64,000 nucleotides of DNA from Zobellia uliginosa (lineage in GTDB: Bacteria; Bacteroidota; Bacteroidia; Flavobacteriales; Flavobacteriaceae). Of the stretch, positions 7,460 to 16,381 are shown in pieces. Where the stretch lies: NCBI RefSeq assembly GCF_900156625.1, contig NZ_FTOB01000002.1, positions 118,275-182,274 on the forward strand, read 5' to 3'. A program made the position numbers and the translations under genes. Every line of letters begins with the position of its first letter. Position 1 is the first letter of the stretch. A model generated the notes under the pieces. That model saw only the letters and a program-made list of their open reading frames with translations, had not been told where the DNA came from and made no database searches.

Positions 7460-9313
7460 ATGATTTTAAAGAACAAAAGCTTTTGGCGCTTAGGATTTGC
7501 CATTTCACTCTTGCTAGGGTTTACGGCCTGTAAGAAACAAGACAGCATACGCCCCGGTATAGAAAAAAGACTCTCGGTGTTAGACAGTACAAGGCTGACG
7601 CGACCTGAAAAATCCCTTTCCGAATTAGATAGCCTATTGCAAAACAGTAAAGACCTGAACGACAAGGAACGGGCCCTGTTATTGTTCAACAAGGGGGAGG
7701 CCCTATACTTGAACGACAAATATTTGGAAGCCTTTAATACGCAGCAACAAAGCCATAAATTATTTGTTGAATTAAAGGACGGCTACAACGAGGCCCGTTC
7801 CCTCATTACCCTAAGTGGGGCCGCCCTTCATATGGGAGATATAGAAACCTCACAGCGATATGCCTTAGAAGCCTTGGAACTGAGTCGGTCGATAGGGGAT
7901 AAGCGTATAGAAGGTAAAGCGTACAACCAATTGTTCAAACTGCATTTTAGGTTAAAGGATTACCAAGAGGCCTTGTCGTATATACAATTGACCGACAGTC
8001 TATATACCATAGAAGCAGACACCACCTCATTGATCTCAATAAAGGGCAATACGGCCAGTGTATATTTAAAACTAAAGGACTATAACAAAGCTTTGGCCAG
8101 TTACTCCGAAGCCATGGCCTTAAGCCAAACGAAAAGAGATCCCAAAACCTTGGTAAGTGTGCTGAACAATATAGGCTACACCTATATGGAAGCCGGGGAA
8201 TACGAGAGCTCCGAGAAATTTTTAAGGGGAGCCATTACCTTGAACAAGAACATAAAAGCGATAAATGCGGCCCCCTACAAGGGTTTGGGTTCCCTATTTT
8301 TATTAAAGGCCCAAAACGACTCCGCAGAGGTCAATTTCAACAAGGCATTGGCCATCTATAGGGCGAACAAGGATATGAAGGAGGAAATAGATGTAAGGGA
8401 TAAGCTTATTGCCATATCCATTATGTCGGGAGATTACACCAAGGCGCTGAACCACCAGGTCGTTAGGGATAGTTTACAGCTCAACGTAAACCACCTGGAA
8501 AAGAACCGGCTTTTAAACTTTGCCAACGTCAATTATGAAGTCAAACGAAAAGAGACCGAAATTCAACACCAGAAGGAAATAAACCGTAGAAACACCTGGC
8601 TTTTGATAAGTACGGTCGTCCTCTTTATATTTTTACTTATCATTGCGGCCTTTTCTATCTATAACACCAAATTGCGGGCCGCAAATAGGGCTTCGAAATT
8701 GGAACAGCGTTTATTGCGCGTACAAATGAACCCGCATTTTATTTTTAATACCCTTGCCGCCATTCAAAATATAATCTTGGATGGAAACCCCATAAAATCA
8801 TCGAACCACATTGCCAAATTTTCGAAGTTGATCCGTCAAAATTTCGATTACGTACGAAAGGAATCGATTAGCTTGGACAAGGAAATGGAAATGGTTGCCA
8901 ATTATATTGAAACCCAGCAACTGCGCTTTAACAATGCCTTTACATATTCAATAGAAATTGAAGGTATAGACGATCCCTCTAGCGTAATGCTGCCCCCAAT
9001 GCTGTTACAGCCCTTTATTGAAAATGCCATTGAGTATGGCCTAAAGGGGAAGAAAGAAGGCGGGGAGCTTCTGATCAAAATAGAGAAAAACGGAAAGGAC
9101 CTGTCCTTTGTAATATCCGACAACGGGGTGGGACGATCGGCAAAGGCGAAAGACGAAAAAATAACGGAAGAACTGCACGCAACAAGTGTATTTTTAGAGC
9201 GTTTAAAAATGAGGAAAAAGGGAGAGGAAAAAACCTTCGTTATCGAAGACCTATTCGATACGGACAACAACCCTGCAGGAACAAAAGTGTTTTTTAAATT
9301 GAAAATTCAATGA
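7460..9313 (+). CDS. TPR-containing LytS-type sensor histidine kinase
   Basis: A 617-residue membrane sensor. It has a lipoprotein-like leader (LLLGFTAC, Cys24), then about six tetratricopeptide repeats from residue 45 to 310 in the periplasm, one transmembrane segment at about 379-401, a short coiled coil, and a His_kinase domain. That domain carries the phospho-acceptor in MNPHFIFNTLAAIQ (H426), the N-box around FIENAIEYGLK and the G-box DNGVGRS. It is expected to autophosphorylate and pass phosphate to the LytTR regulator, whose ATG overlaps its stop codon (ATGA at 9310). The signal is probably a protein or peptide bound by the TPRs. The downstream operon with a LytTR-type repeat is the likely target. 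Confidence 0.92.
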   Translation: MILKNKSFWRLGFAISLLLGFTACKKQDSIRPGIEKRLSVLDSTRLTRPEKSLSELDSLLQNSKDLNDKERALLLFNKGEALYLNDKYLEAFNTQQQSHKLFVELKDGYNEARSLITLSGAALHMGDIETSQRYALEALELSRSIGDKRIEGKAYNQLFKLHFRLKDYQEALSYIQLTDSLYTIEADTTSLISIKGNTASVYLKLKDYNKALASYSEAMALSQTKRDPKTLVSVLNNIGYTYMEAGEYESSEKFLRGAITLNKNIKAINAAPYKGLGSLFLLKAQNDSAEVNFNKALAIYRANKDMKEEIDVRDKLIAISIMSGDYTKALNHQVVRDSLQLNVNHLEKNRLLNFANVNYEVKRKETEIQHQKEINRRNTWLLISTVVLFIFLLIIAAFSIYNTKLRAANRASKLEQRLLRVQMNPHFIFNTLAAIQNIILDGNPIKSSNHIAKFSKLIRQNFDYVRKESISLDKEMEMVANYIETQQLRFNNAFTYSIEIEGIDDPSSVMLPPMLLQPFIENAIEYGLKGKKEGGELLIKIEKNGKDLSFVISDNGVGRSAKAKDEKITEELHATSVFLERLKMRKKGEEKTFVIEDLFDTDNNPAGTKVFFKLKIQ

Positions 9314-10047
9314 TTAAGGCAATTATAGTTGAGGATGAATTTAATGCCCTGAACACACTCGACAAACTTATTCGATATACCCAAAAAGACATTGAGGTCG
9401 TGGCCAAAATAGACAATGTTCAAGACGCCATAGCCTTTTTGCAAGAGCAGAGTCCGGACCTTGTTTTTCTCGATATAGAGCTTATTGACGGGAATGCCTT
9501 TCAAATTTTGGAAGCCTTGGACAGTATCGCCTTCAAAATTATCTTTATAACCGCCTACGACGAATTCGCCATAAAGGCGATCAAGTTCGATACCATAGAT
9601 TATTTGTTGAAGCCTATAGACTCCGATGAACTATCGGCCTGTTTAGATCGGTTCAGGGTGGCCTATGAAAAAGACCGGGTATATAAAAATGCCTTGGACA
9701 AGGTTGCTGAAATCAACGAAAAGGAAGTGCAGAAAACCTTGTTGATCAAAACGGCCGATGCCCAATATTTTCTTCAGATCAAGGATATTGTACGCTGCCA
9801 GTCCGATGGCGCTTACACCATCTTTCATACCGTAGACAAAAAAATCATGAGTGCCCGTAACCTAAAGTATTACGAGAATATTTTGAGCGAACATACCTTC
9901 GTTAGGGTACATCAATCGCATTTGGTGAATATCAAGTATATAAAAACGATCAGTGGCAATAATTCCGTTTGGCTCACGAATGACGAGGAAATACCGGTGG
10001 CCACACGGAAAAAATCGTATTTAAAACAGGTTTTGGATAGCCTATAG
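9310..10047 (+). CDS. LytTR-family response regulator
   Basis: A 245-residue regulator. Residues 1-120 form a receiver domain with acidic pocket E8/D9, phospho-acceptor D55 in LVFLDIELIDG, T/A switch in FITAYDE and K102 in LLKPID. Residues about 140-245 form a LytTR DNA-binding domain (IVRCQSDGAYTIFH, then FVRVHQSHLVNIKYIKTI). It overlaps the kinase gene by four bases, so the two are translationally coupled. Immediately downstream are two 14-bp direct repeats 21 bp apart, the geometry used by LytTR dimers, in front of a four-gene operon. Confidence 0.94.
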   Translation: MIKAIIVEDEFNALNTLDKLIRYTQKDIEVVAKIDNVQDAIAFLQEQSPDLVFLDIELIDGNAFQILEALDSIAFKIIFITAYDEFAIKAIKFDTIDYLLKPIDSDELSACLDRFRVAYEKDRVYKNALDKVAEINEKEVQKTLLIKTADAQYFLQIKDIVRCQSDGAYTIFHTVDKKIMSARNLKYYENILSEHTFVRVHQSHLVNIKYIKTISGNNSVWLTNDEEIPVATRKKSYLKQVLDSL

Positions 10048-10050
10048 GCG

Positions 10051-10085
10051 CAAATACAAAACGGAAAACAGCAAATGTAAAACGG
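10051..10085 (+). promoter_or_regulatory. Predicted LytTR binding site (direct repeats)
   Basis: CAAATACAAAACGG (10051-10064) and CAAATGTAAAACGG (10072-10085) match at 12 of 14 positions and start exactly 21 bp apart, two helical turns. LytTR regulators such as AgrA bind paired direct repeats with this period. The second repeat ends about 25 bases before the -7 box, as expected for an activator touching RNA polymerase. Confidence 0.7.
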
Positions 10086-10110
10086 TTTTAAAATCCCCAT
10101 TTTCACACCC

Positions 10111-10118
10111 TAGTTTTG
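10111..10118 (+). promoter_or_regulatory. Predicted -7 promoter box of the M48/TerB operon
   Basis: TAGTTTTG fits the Bacteroidota primary-sigma -7 consensus TAnnTTTG exactly. No good -33 TTG box is present; the position is filled by GGTTTTA next to the LytTR repeats, consistent with an activator-dependent promoter. The predicted start of transcription is near 10125, about 30 bases before the first ATG of the operon. Confidence 0.6.
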
Positions 10119-10154
10119 AGGCAAATAAACAAATAACCCTTAAAACAAAAGATC

Positions 10155-10565
10155 ATGGGATTAAAGGAAAACCGATTTACAAAAACATTTCAAGAAGAAC
10201 AATTTCCAGAATTAAAGGCACAGCTTATAGCCGCGGCAGGTTTTGACGTAGCCTTGAATATTGAGTGGGAAACCTTATTCGAAGACCGTTTTTTACATCT
10301 TTATAAGGACTCGTACCCCAAAATATACTTCATACCCCTTATTGAAGCTTTTAAGGCCATTACTGCAGACGACATGGGCAAGGAAGCTTTGGCCGAAGGT
10401 TTAAAGGAAGTACGTATTACCAACACCCAAGACCATCACAACCCTAAAAATGCCTATTCGTTCGTCGATGGGATTTTAACGGTAGACCACAGTCCGATAC
10501 TCAACGCGGATCAGGTAGAAAATAGAACAGAGGTGTTGACCGATCTATTGGAGAAAAATCTTTAA
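10155..10565 (+). CDS. Conserved hypothetical protein, module shared with 11292 gene
   Basis: A 136-residue cytosolic protein with no signal peptide. It is clearly related over its whole length to residues 1-137 of the gene product starting at 11292: both begin MGLKE(N/K)R, share EDRF.H.Y, PKIYF.PLIEAFKAI, and HSP(I/V)(L/I)NAD. The middle repeats a short theme (EAFKAITADDMGKEALAEGL) also seen loosely in the product of the second gene (VVSQITKDDLGQSAWQAI). I recognise no named domain for this module. It is the first gene of a four-gene operon downstream of a predicted LytTR-controlled promoter. Confidence 0.8.
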   Translation: MGLKENRFTKTFQEEQFPELKAQLIAAAGFDVALNIEWETLFEDRFLHLYKDSYPKIYFIPLIEAFKAITADDMGKEALAEGLKEVRITNTQDHHNPKNAYSFVDGILTVDHSPILNADQVENRTEVLTDLLEKNL

Positions 10566-10625
10566 AAACCTTTTCGATCAATTGTTTCGCGACCAGTCGA
10601 TAAGCATTCACAACCCTACTACCTT

Positions 10626-11279
10626 ATGACAGATACACCGTATTACAAAGCCTTTGTGGCCCAGGCACCTGTCCATGTGATCCAAGCCGTTTTCGAGAAT
10701 GAAGCACCTGTTTTAATAGGGGTTTCCTTAACTGACGGCGTCTACCTGGAGGGTATCGTCCTAGACATTCAGGACTATAACTATCAAAAATCGATCTGCC
10801 TGCTTACGGCGAACGAACAGGTCGTCTTTTTCGATTCACGGCACCTAGTGGCCCTAACGGTAAAACAACCCAAGAAAATGGCCGTGGCCTTATCGAAAGG
10901 CGCCATTAGCAGACCGATGGGAGCGGCAAACGAAAACCTTACCGTCTTGCAGCTGAAACGCTGGATACGCACCGAAAAGGCACAGTTGGGAAGTCAAGTC
11001 AAGGAATTTAAGATAGACGCCCTTCCCCTCGACGAGCTGAACAACCGGTTGAACATTAAAGATGTGTTCAAGGCCTTACAAACGGTCGTTTCCCAAATTA
11101 CAAAAGACGATTTGGGACAAAGCGCCTGGCAAGCTATTGATACCATTGTCTTGGAACAGGCCGATAAGCTAAGCGTCAAGGTCCAAGCCGCAACAGTTAT
11201 AATTTCATTGGCAATCGATAAAGCCTTGCCAAGTGACCTATCGAAAATTTTAGAAGAGCAATTATTACAAAAACTATAA
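10626..11279 (+). CDS. Hypothetical protein with possible Sm-like N-terminal domain
   Basis: A 217-residue cytosolic protein. Residues about 25-78 form a run of short strands (VLIGVSLTDGVYLEGIVLDI, then QVVFFDSRHLVALTV) resembling an Sm/LSm-like or Hfq-type barrel; this is a visual impression only. A linker and a helical C-terminal domain (about 100-217) follow, containing KDVFKALQTVVSQITKDDLG, which echoes the module of the first and third operon genes. It lies 60 bases after the first gene and 12 before the third. A scaffold or adaptor role is possible but unproven. Confidence 0.75.
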   Translation: MTDTPYYKAFVAQAPVHVIQAVFENEAPVLIGVSLTDGVYLEGIVLDIQDYNYQKSICLLTANEQVVFFDSRHLVALTVKQPKKMAVALSKGAISRPMGAANENLTVLQLKRWIRTEKAQLGSQVKEFKIDALPLDELNNRLNIKDVFKALQTVVSQITKDDLGQSAWQAIDTIVLEQADKLSVKVQAATVIISLAIDKALPSDLSKILEEQLLQKL

Positions 11280-11291
11280 AGAATAAAAGAT

Positions 11292-12524
11292 ATGGGACTT
11301 AAAGAAAAAAGAATAATCAAAGCATTTCAAAACGATTTGTATCCGGCCTTGGAGGCCGAAATAAACAAGGCCGCAGGTTACGTCGTACCTATGGATATTA
11401 AGTGGGATACCTTAATGGAAGACCGCTTTTCACACATCTACCACAACACTTTTCCCAAAATATATTTTCAGCCCTTGATCGAAGCGTTTAAGGCAATCTG
11501 TATCGATGAAATGGGAGTTGAACTTTTACAAGCGGGATTAAAAAAAGTAATCATCGTAAACGAAAACAATGAGCATAGTCTAGGGAAGGCCATCACTTTT
11601 GAAGAGGGAGTGCTGAAAATCGACCATAGTCCGGTTATCAATGCCGATAATGTCGAAGACAAGGCAAATCGCATTATCGAGTTATTGGAAAACAAACTGG
11701 AGGAATTTGCCGAAACCTCTGCGGATAAGGCTCCGGCGGCCCAAGCCCCTGCCGCGGCAACTCCTGCACCTCAGGCCCCTGTTACGGCAGCTCCAGTGGC
11801 TGAAAGCCCTGCAGCTACCGGGGAAACCCAAGCATCGGAAAAGCAGGCCCCGAAATTTTCGATGCATGAGCTGTACAACCAATCGTTTGCCCTGGCCTGT
11901 GAAAAGCAGGAGATTTTTAGCGAGATCGTAGAAGGCTTGAATTGGAGCTGTGATATGCTCGAAGGTAAACTGACCTACGGTGATGACAAGGTTTTTGATA
12001 TTCAGGTAATCGGAACCTATTCAGAGAACGAAAAAAGCTGGTTATGGGCTTGGGCCAACAACCAAAGTGGTATTCCCGAAGCCTTCTTGCAAACCTCATT
12101 GGGAATGAGGGATTTGGGAAAAGCCTATGACTTGGAAGATCTAACATCGCCGAAACTGCAAACGGATACCGATCCCGGCGCGTATTTTTCCGTTATCGCC
12201 TTAGGTGTTTTTAGAGACAGTTGTTATGTACCCTTAACCTTTAAAGGCCTAAAAGTGTATGTGACCGTGCGATCTGCAGAGGTAGACGACAAGTCAAGAA
12301 CCGCACCGGCATTGATCTGCTCGCATTTCACCAACCTGACGGCAAGCTTCCAGTTTCCCCATAAGTACTGTTTGTTCTATTACCTAATGGCGAAAGGATA
12401 TCAAGTGGAAAATTCCGGTAATAACATTTTGGCCAAAAAGGGGGACGATCAGATTTTGGGAATTTTTGACCTAAAAGGAAACCTAATGAAAATTTCAAAT
12501 TCCAAAACAGCGGTTCAAGCTTAA
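11292..12524 (+). CDS. Two-domain protein: shared module, Ala/Pro linker, DUF6882-like domain
   Basis: A 410-residue cytosolic protein. Residues 1-137 are a paralogue of the first operon gene. Residues about 142-185 are a low-complexity Ala/Pro linker (APAAQAPAAATPAPQAP). Residues about 190-400 resemble the DUF6882 family: LYNQSFALACEKQEIFSEIV, then ENEKSWLWAWANNQSGIP and CSHFTNLTASFQFP. That domain is widespread in bacteria and has no known activity. The gene starts 12 bases after its predecessor and ends 10 before the M48/TerB gene, so translation is probably coupled. A duplication of the first gene followed by fusion explains the layout. Confidence 0.8.
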   Translation: MGLKEKRIIKAFQNDLYPALEAEINKAAGYVVPMDIKWDTLMEDRFSHIYHNTFPKIYFQPLIEAFKAICIDEMGVELLQAGLKKVIIVNENNEHSLGKAITFEEGVLKIDHSPVINADNVEDKANRIIELLENKLEEFAETSADKAPAAQAPAAATPAPQAPVTAAPVAESPAATGETQASEKQAPKFSMHELYNQSFALACEKQEIFSEIVEGLNWSCDMLEGKLTYGDDKVFDIQVIGTYSENEKSWLWAWANNQSGIPEAFLQTSLGMRDLGKAYDLEDLTSPKLQTDTDPGAYFSVIALGVFRDSCYVPLTFKGLKVYVTVRSAEVDDKSRTAPALICSHFTNLTASFQFPHKYCLFYYLMAKGYQVENSGNNILAKKGDDQILGIFDLKGNLMKISNSKTAVQA

Positions 12525-12534
12525 AAAAAGAATT

Positions 12535-14025
12535 ATGTCATATACATCAACAACATTATCAGATTTACAAAAAGAACATCAAGACGCCCTTAATACGGCC
12601 CAAGAAGAGATGATGGCCAATTTGAACGCGGCACAGGCAACGGGCGATTTTCAAAAAATACAGGAGGTAAGTGTTTCTTTTCAAAATACGGCCACAAAAT
12701 TGGCCGATGATTATACCAAACGTATCGAAGAGATCAATGCCTTAAACGAAAAGGTGGAAGCGGAAAAAGTAGCGGATATTTATAGCGACAAAAGGGCCAA
12801 TATAGACTTGAACCATTTGGTCTATGATGGCGATAGGGATTATGTTATCGAGTTTCAAAACAACGAATTGATACAACAGACCTTAGAAAAAGTCAACGAA
12901 ACCAATGGCAAGTTCAAATCGAGAAAGCATTTGTTAAAGTCCAGTTTAAGGTTGACCAAAACCTTGGCCCCCATGCTTCACGAAATTGGGGAACATTGCA
13001 AACAAGCCTTACAACTGAAACCCGAAATTGAATTTTTCGTCTACCAGAGCGACCAATTCAATGCTTCTTGCTACCCGCCGGATGACAATAGACTTTATAT
13101 CATTTTGTCTTCGGGAATGTTGGAGCGTTTTACAAAAGAGGAATTGACCTTTGTGATCGGTCATGAAATTGGCCATGTGCTTTTTGAGCATTTTGATTAC
13201 CCTGTACGTCAAATCTTGGATATTGGCGCAAATGACCTGGCCCCCATACACGCGATGAAATTGTATGCCTGGCACAGAAATGCCGAAATAAGTGCTGACA
13301 GGGTCGGATTGCTTTGTTGCCAAGATTTTGAAACCGCCGGCCGAACCTTCTTTAAGCTGTCTTCGGGAGTGACTACCGATTCATTGGACTTTCAACTTAA
13401 CGCCTATATAGAGCAATTTGTAGATTTGGAGGAAGCCTTGAACGATGCCAACCACGACCCATCGGATTGGTACAGCAGCCACCCCTTCAGTCCGCTACGG
13501 ATCAAGGCCTTGGAACTTTTTAACAAGAGTGAGACCTATGCTTCCTTTAACGACAAGGTTACGGGAGAGGTCACCGAAGAGGCCATGGAGCTTGAAATTA
13601 AACGGATCATGTCGTTGATGGAGCCCGAAAACCTAGAAGAAAATGATGAGCATTCGGAAAAAATACAGCGCTTTATGTTCTTAGGGGGCTACTTGATATC
13701 AAATGCCGATGGCGTGGTTGACGAGTCAGAGATCCAAGCATTGAGCAGTATTGTGCTGCCTAAGGTCTTTGCCAATTGCATGATGACGATCAAGGGGCTT
13801 ACCCAAGACGAGATGATAGAGGAAGTGCAGCAGCTATCGAACGATTTGGACCTGGTGCTCTCGGTAATGCAAAAGTTGAACATTCTCAGGGACCTATCCA
13901 TTATATCGTACGCCGACGGACAGATAGACGACAGCGAAGTACATGTGCTGTACAACCTGGCAAGGCTCTTACGTATCAACACCGATTTTATAGATCGTGT
14001 AATTAGCGATGCCCAAGGCGTTTAG
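12535..14025 (+). CDS. M48-family metallopeptidase with C-terminal TerB-like domain
   Basis: A 496-residue protein. It has an N-terminal coiled coil (about 8-90), then a zinc-peptidase domain with H210-E-I-G-H214 and the downstream AEISADRVG helix (E251 expected as third zinc ligand) typical of M48 enzymes. The C-terminal domain (about 380-495) is all-helical with FMFLGGYLISNADGVVDESE and DLSIISYADGQIDDSEVHVL, matching the acidic metal-binding repeats of TerB. There is no signal peptide or obvious membrane segment, unlike HtpX, so a cytosolic or peripheral protease is likely. It is the last gene of the operon and is followed by a terminator. The substrate is unknown. Confidence 0.88.
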   Translation: MSYTSTTLSDLQKEHQDALNTAQEEMMANLNAAQATGDFQKIQEVSVSFQNTATKLADDYTKRIEEINALNEKVEAEKVADIYSDKRANIDLNHLVYDGDRDYVIEFQNNELIQQTLEKVNETNGKFKSRKHLLKSSLRLTKTLAPMLHEIGEHCKQALQLKPEIEFFVYQSDQFNASCYPPDDNRLYIILSSGMLERFTKEELTFVIGHEIGHVLFEHFDYPVRQILDIGANDLAPIHAMKLYAWHRNAEISADRVGLLCCQDFETAGRTFFKLSSGVTTDSLDFQLNAYIEQFVDLEEALNDANHDPSDWYSSHPFSPLRIKALELFNKSETYASFNDKVTGEVTEEAMELEIKRIMSLMEPENLEENDEHSEKIQRFMFLGGYLISNADGVVDESEIQALSSIVLPKVFANCMMTIKGLTQDEMIEEVQQLSNDLDLVLSVMQKLNILRDLSIISYADGQIDDSEVHVLYNLARLLRINTDFIDRVISDAQGV

Positions 14026-14054
14026 CCCTGATCGCATATGGGAGACAACAAAAA

Positions 14055-14085
14055 AGGGACGCATAATTGTGCGTCTCTTTTTGTT
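14055..14085 (+). terminator. Terminator of the M48/TerB operon
   Basis: GGGACGCA and TGCGTCTC form an 8-bp stem (one G-T pair) with a short loop, followed by TTTTTG and more T residues. An A-run precedes it, so it may also stop transcription from the minus-strand gene ending at 14114. Confidence 0.8.
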
Positions 14086-14113
14086 TTATATAGGAGCTTT
14101 GTTGGCAAACGTT

Positions 14114-15286
14114 TTACAAATCGTGATAATTATTCAGTAAGCTATTATAGAAGTAGGCTATTTCTTTGGAATTTACTCTTCCATAATTCATCTGCCCTCC
14201 TGTATATAATAATATATCATTTTCATTTATTCTTGTTTTTTTTAAAATAGCATAATCAAAACTATTTGGCCATTTGGGTTTTTTCAAGAGAATAACAGAG
14301 CTACTATCTACAAATTCGGTTTTAATATAATTCTCTCTTGCGCGTAAAAAAGCAATATTATCAGTAATATCCGAACTATTTAGAGTGTGAAAATCTATAA
14401 AATTATTTTTTGGTATTTTATGAATTGACCTCCATAGTTCTTCGACTTGGCTATCTGTTTTCATAATAGATAAAACTTCTATATTGCCACCAAATTCAAA
14501 AGAATAACTAGCGTTTGTAGCTAGAGTATCAATTGAAGAGATTAGTAGGTTAATCGTATTTTTTAATTTTTTTGATTCTAAATTGGATAGTGACTTTTTA
14601 TATGTATTCCAGTGCCGTGCTTTATTAGTTTTATGACCTTTAAATAAATTCTTGGCCATTCTTAATTGACAAATGGATAAATCAAGAATATCTGCTTTAG
14701 AAGCATTTGAAAAGAAGCTTTCATTCGTTTTAGAGTAAATAGCGAATGAATTTATCTCTTTTAAGTATCTAAATCGAATAACAGCTATATTGTTTCTTGT
14801 GTCTTCATATATAATACTTTCTTTATCCGAATAGTATATTTTTTTGTAGGCGGCTTTATTTAAATCTTTAAATTTTTCAGTAGTTATTGCCGTTGAGTCA
14901 TGAGTTTCTACAAAGTGAATTTTACCTTCTTTTCTACTATTACCGTCATACGGAATATTATTTTCTAACTCATATTGGCTATAACCCGAAGAGTTGTCAC
15001 TTATAAATAAATCGTATAAATCCCATTCAAAAGCATTTGATTCTTTATTTAATTTTATTGAATATTGAAAAGGGATAGATATTTCGACGTTGTTTAAGTT
15101 AAGATTGTTATAGATATTATCAACAGCTAATTTTTTAGATATCAAGGCAGTATCTATTTCAACCTCTATCGCGTTATTTTCAATTTTTATGGGACTAGTT
15201 TGGGTTTCTGCAATAATTTTGGTTTGATTATTATTTTTACAACCCATTATAGTCGCTGTAATGAAAACTATTATTTTTAAGTTCAT
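14114..15286 (-). CDS. Hypothetical lipoprotein
   Basis: The likely start is the ATG at 15286 (MNLKIIVFITATIMGC), which gives a lipoprotein signal with Cys16 and a 390-residue product. The frame stays open to 15394, but those extra residues run into the repeat upstream and are not protein-like. The mature protein is Lys/Asn/Ser-rich with no family I recognise. A stretch near residue 290-300 (YSFEFGGNIEVLSIM) is beta-like. The base composition is more AT-rich than in the neighbouring plus-strand operon, fitting an acquired cassette gene. It ends close to the terminator of that operon. Confidence 0.7.
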   Translation of the reverse strand: MNLKIIVFITATIMGCKNNNQTKIIAETQTSPIKIENNAIEVEIDTALISKKLAVDNIYNNLNLNNVEISIPFQYSIKLNKESNAFEWDLYDLFISDNSSGYSQYELENNIPYDGNSRKEGKIHFVETHDSTAITTEKFKDLNKAAYKKIYYSDKESIIYEDTRNNIAVIRFRYLKEINSFAIYSKTNESFFSNASKADILDLSICQLRMAKNLFKGHKTNKARHWNTYKKSLSNLESKKLKNTINLLISSIDTLATNASYSFEFGGNIEVLSIMKTDSQVEELWRSIHKIPKNNFIDFHTLNSSDITDNIAFLRARENYIKTEFVDSSSVILLKKPKWPNSFDYAILKKTRINENDILLYTGGQMNYGRVNSKEIAYFYNSLLNNYHDL

Positions 15287-15319
15287 TTCAAAATTAGTTT
15301 GAAGGGTGTTTCTATATCG

Positions 15320-15450
15320 TACCAAATGTTGTACAACGGTGAGGCTACGGTCTGTCACGGAAAATGGCAGTAGGACTTTTCCGTCTAGAATCAAAGTTAG
15401 CTAATTGCGCTGATTTCCGTTTAGGAAATCCGTCGCAATAGATTATAGGT
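15320..15450. repeat. GTTGTACAACGG spacer element
   Basis: The spacer begins ATGTTGTACAACGGTGAGGC and continues with inverted pieces such as GGAAAATGGCAGTAGGACTTTTCC and GATTTCCGTTTAGGAAATC. GTTGTAC near one end links it to the other cassette-type spacers. It separates the lipoprotein gene from the GNAT gene. Confidence 0.5.
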
Positions 15451-15460
15451 TTTTTTGGCA

Positions 15461-15916
15461 TTAGTTTTTTACGGCCTTATACACCTTCGGATTGTGTTTC
15501 TCCATATAAAGTTCAGGATGAGGTAATTGCTTGAACCCAAACTTTTTATACAGCCAATCGGCGGTATCGGTTAATAAGATCCATCGTCTTAAGTTCTGTA
15601 GGTTCGGATGCTCCATTATTTCACCCATGAGCCATTTGCTCAATCCATTTCCCCTATAGGCTTCTAGCACGAAAACATCGCCCAAATAGGCAATGGTCGA
15701 ATAGTCTGAAATTATCCGGGCATAGCCGATTTGTTCGTTGTTGTAATAAAGTCCGAAATTCAAGGAATTTTCAATAGATGTTTTTAGGGTACTTATTGGA
15801 ATTCCCTTGCTCCAGTCCGCTTCGTTCGACAGGAATTTGTGAATACAGGAAATATCTAATTTATCCTTGTCGGTTGAAATCGTATATCCATTTTTATGGG
15901 TTTCCCTTATTTCCAA
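15461..15916 (-). CDS. GNAT-family N-acetyltransferase
   Basis: A 151-residue cytosolic protein with the GNAT fold. The acetyl-CoA-binding segment is DVFVLEAYRGNGLSKWLMGE (about residues 79-98), with YRGNGL standing for the Q/RxxGxG/A motif. The C-terminal TADWLYKKFGFKQLPHPELY is the usual last helix and strand. It closely resembles small Flavobacterial acetyltransferases of unknown substrate. It stands alone between two spacer repeats. Confidence 0.9.
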   Translation of the reverse strand: MEIRETHKNGYTISTDKDKLDISCIHKFLSNEADWSKGIPISTLKTSIENSLNFGLYYNNEQIGYARIISDYSTIAYLGDVFVLEAYRGNGLSKWLMGEIMEHPNLQNLRRWILLTDTADWLYKKFGFKQLPHPELYMEKHNPKVYKAVKN

Positions 15917-15944
15917 TGTAGTTTTTTTTGATTAATGATAACGG

Positions 15945-16175
15945 TTATGGCTATGCCCCCCTACGGGCGCGCAGCGGAAGGGTTGATGCGCTGGCCAGTT
16001 TCCGTCTGAGCACGAAGCTAAAGCTTTTTGTTTTAATTTATTTTTTCTTGTCCAAAGCTAAAATTGAATATTTCACTGTCGCGGAATTTTCAATTTAGCG
16101 ACCTCATAAATATATACAGGTTCTGAGATTAAGCCCGAAGCCCGTATTGTTTATAGGTTGTGTTGTCTTCAATGG
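15945..16175. repeat. Family-D cassette-spacer repeat, copy 3
   Basis: The left part of the 465-base gap between the GNAT gene and the 16382 lipoprotein gene. It contains AACGGTTATGGCTATG, GAGCACGAAGCTAAAGC, TCCAAAGCTAAAATTGAATA and ATATACAGGTTCTGAGATTA, then AAGCCCGAAGCCCGTATTGT and TTATAGGTTGTGTTGT. The last two pieces recur almost unchanged at 32.7 kb. The rest of the gap (16176-16381) is AT-rich with no recognisable gene. Confidence 0.65.
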
Positions 16176-16381
16176 CTCCAAAAAATATAGGAACTCGAAT
16201 TTACTTAAAAATAACATTTGACCTATTTCGATAGGATTATATGCTCACTGTTTTTTGCAATATCGACTAGATATCACTTCATGGCTTGCGTAACTTCAGA
16301 ATCTTACTTGAAACGAGCAGTTAATAATGATTTAATTTCAGCATTTATTAGCTCTAAAGTTAATCAAGATGATTGACTATT

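Noticed and set aside
11641-11931. Frames on both strands within the Ala/Pro linker region
   Set aside because: Products of the GC-rich repetitive linker codons of the 11292 gene in other frames.
15287-15394. N-terminal extension of the 14114 gene
   Set aside because: The extra 36 residues come from the upstream spacer repeat, and a good lipoprotein signal starts at 15286.
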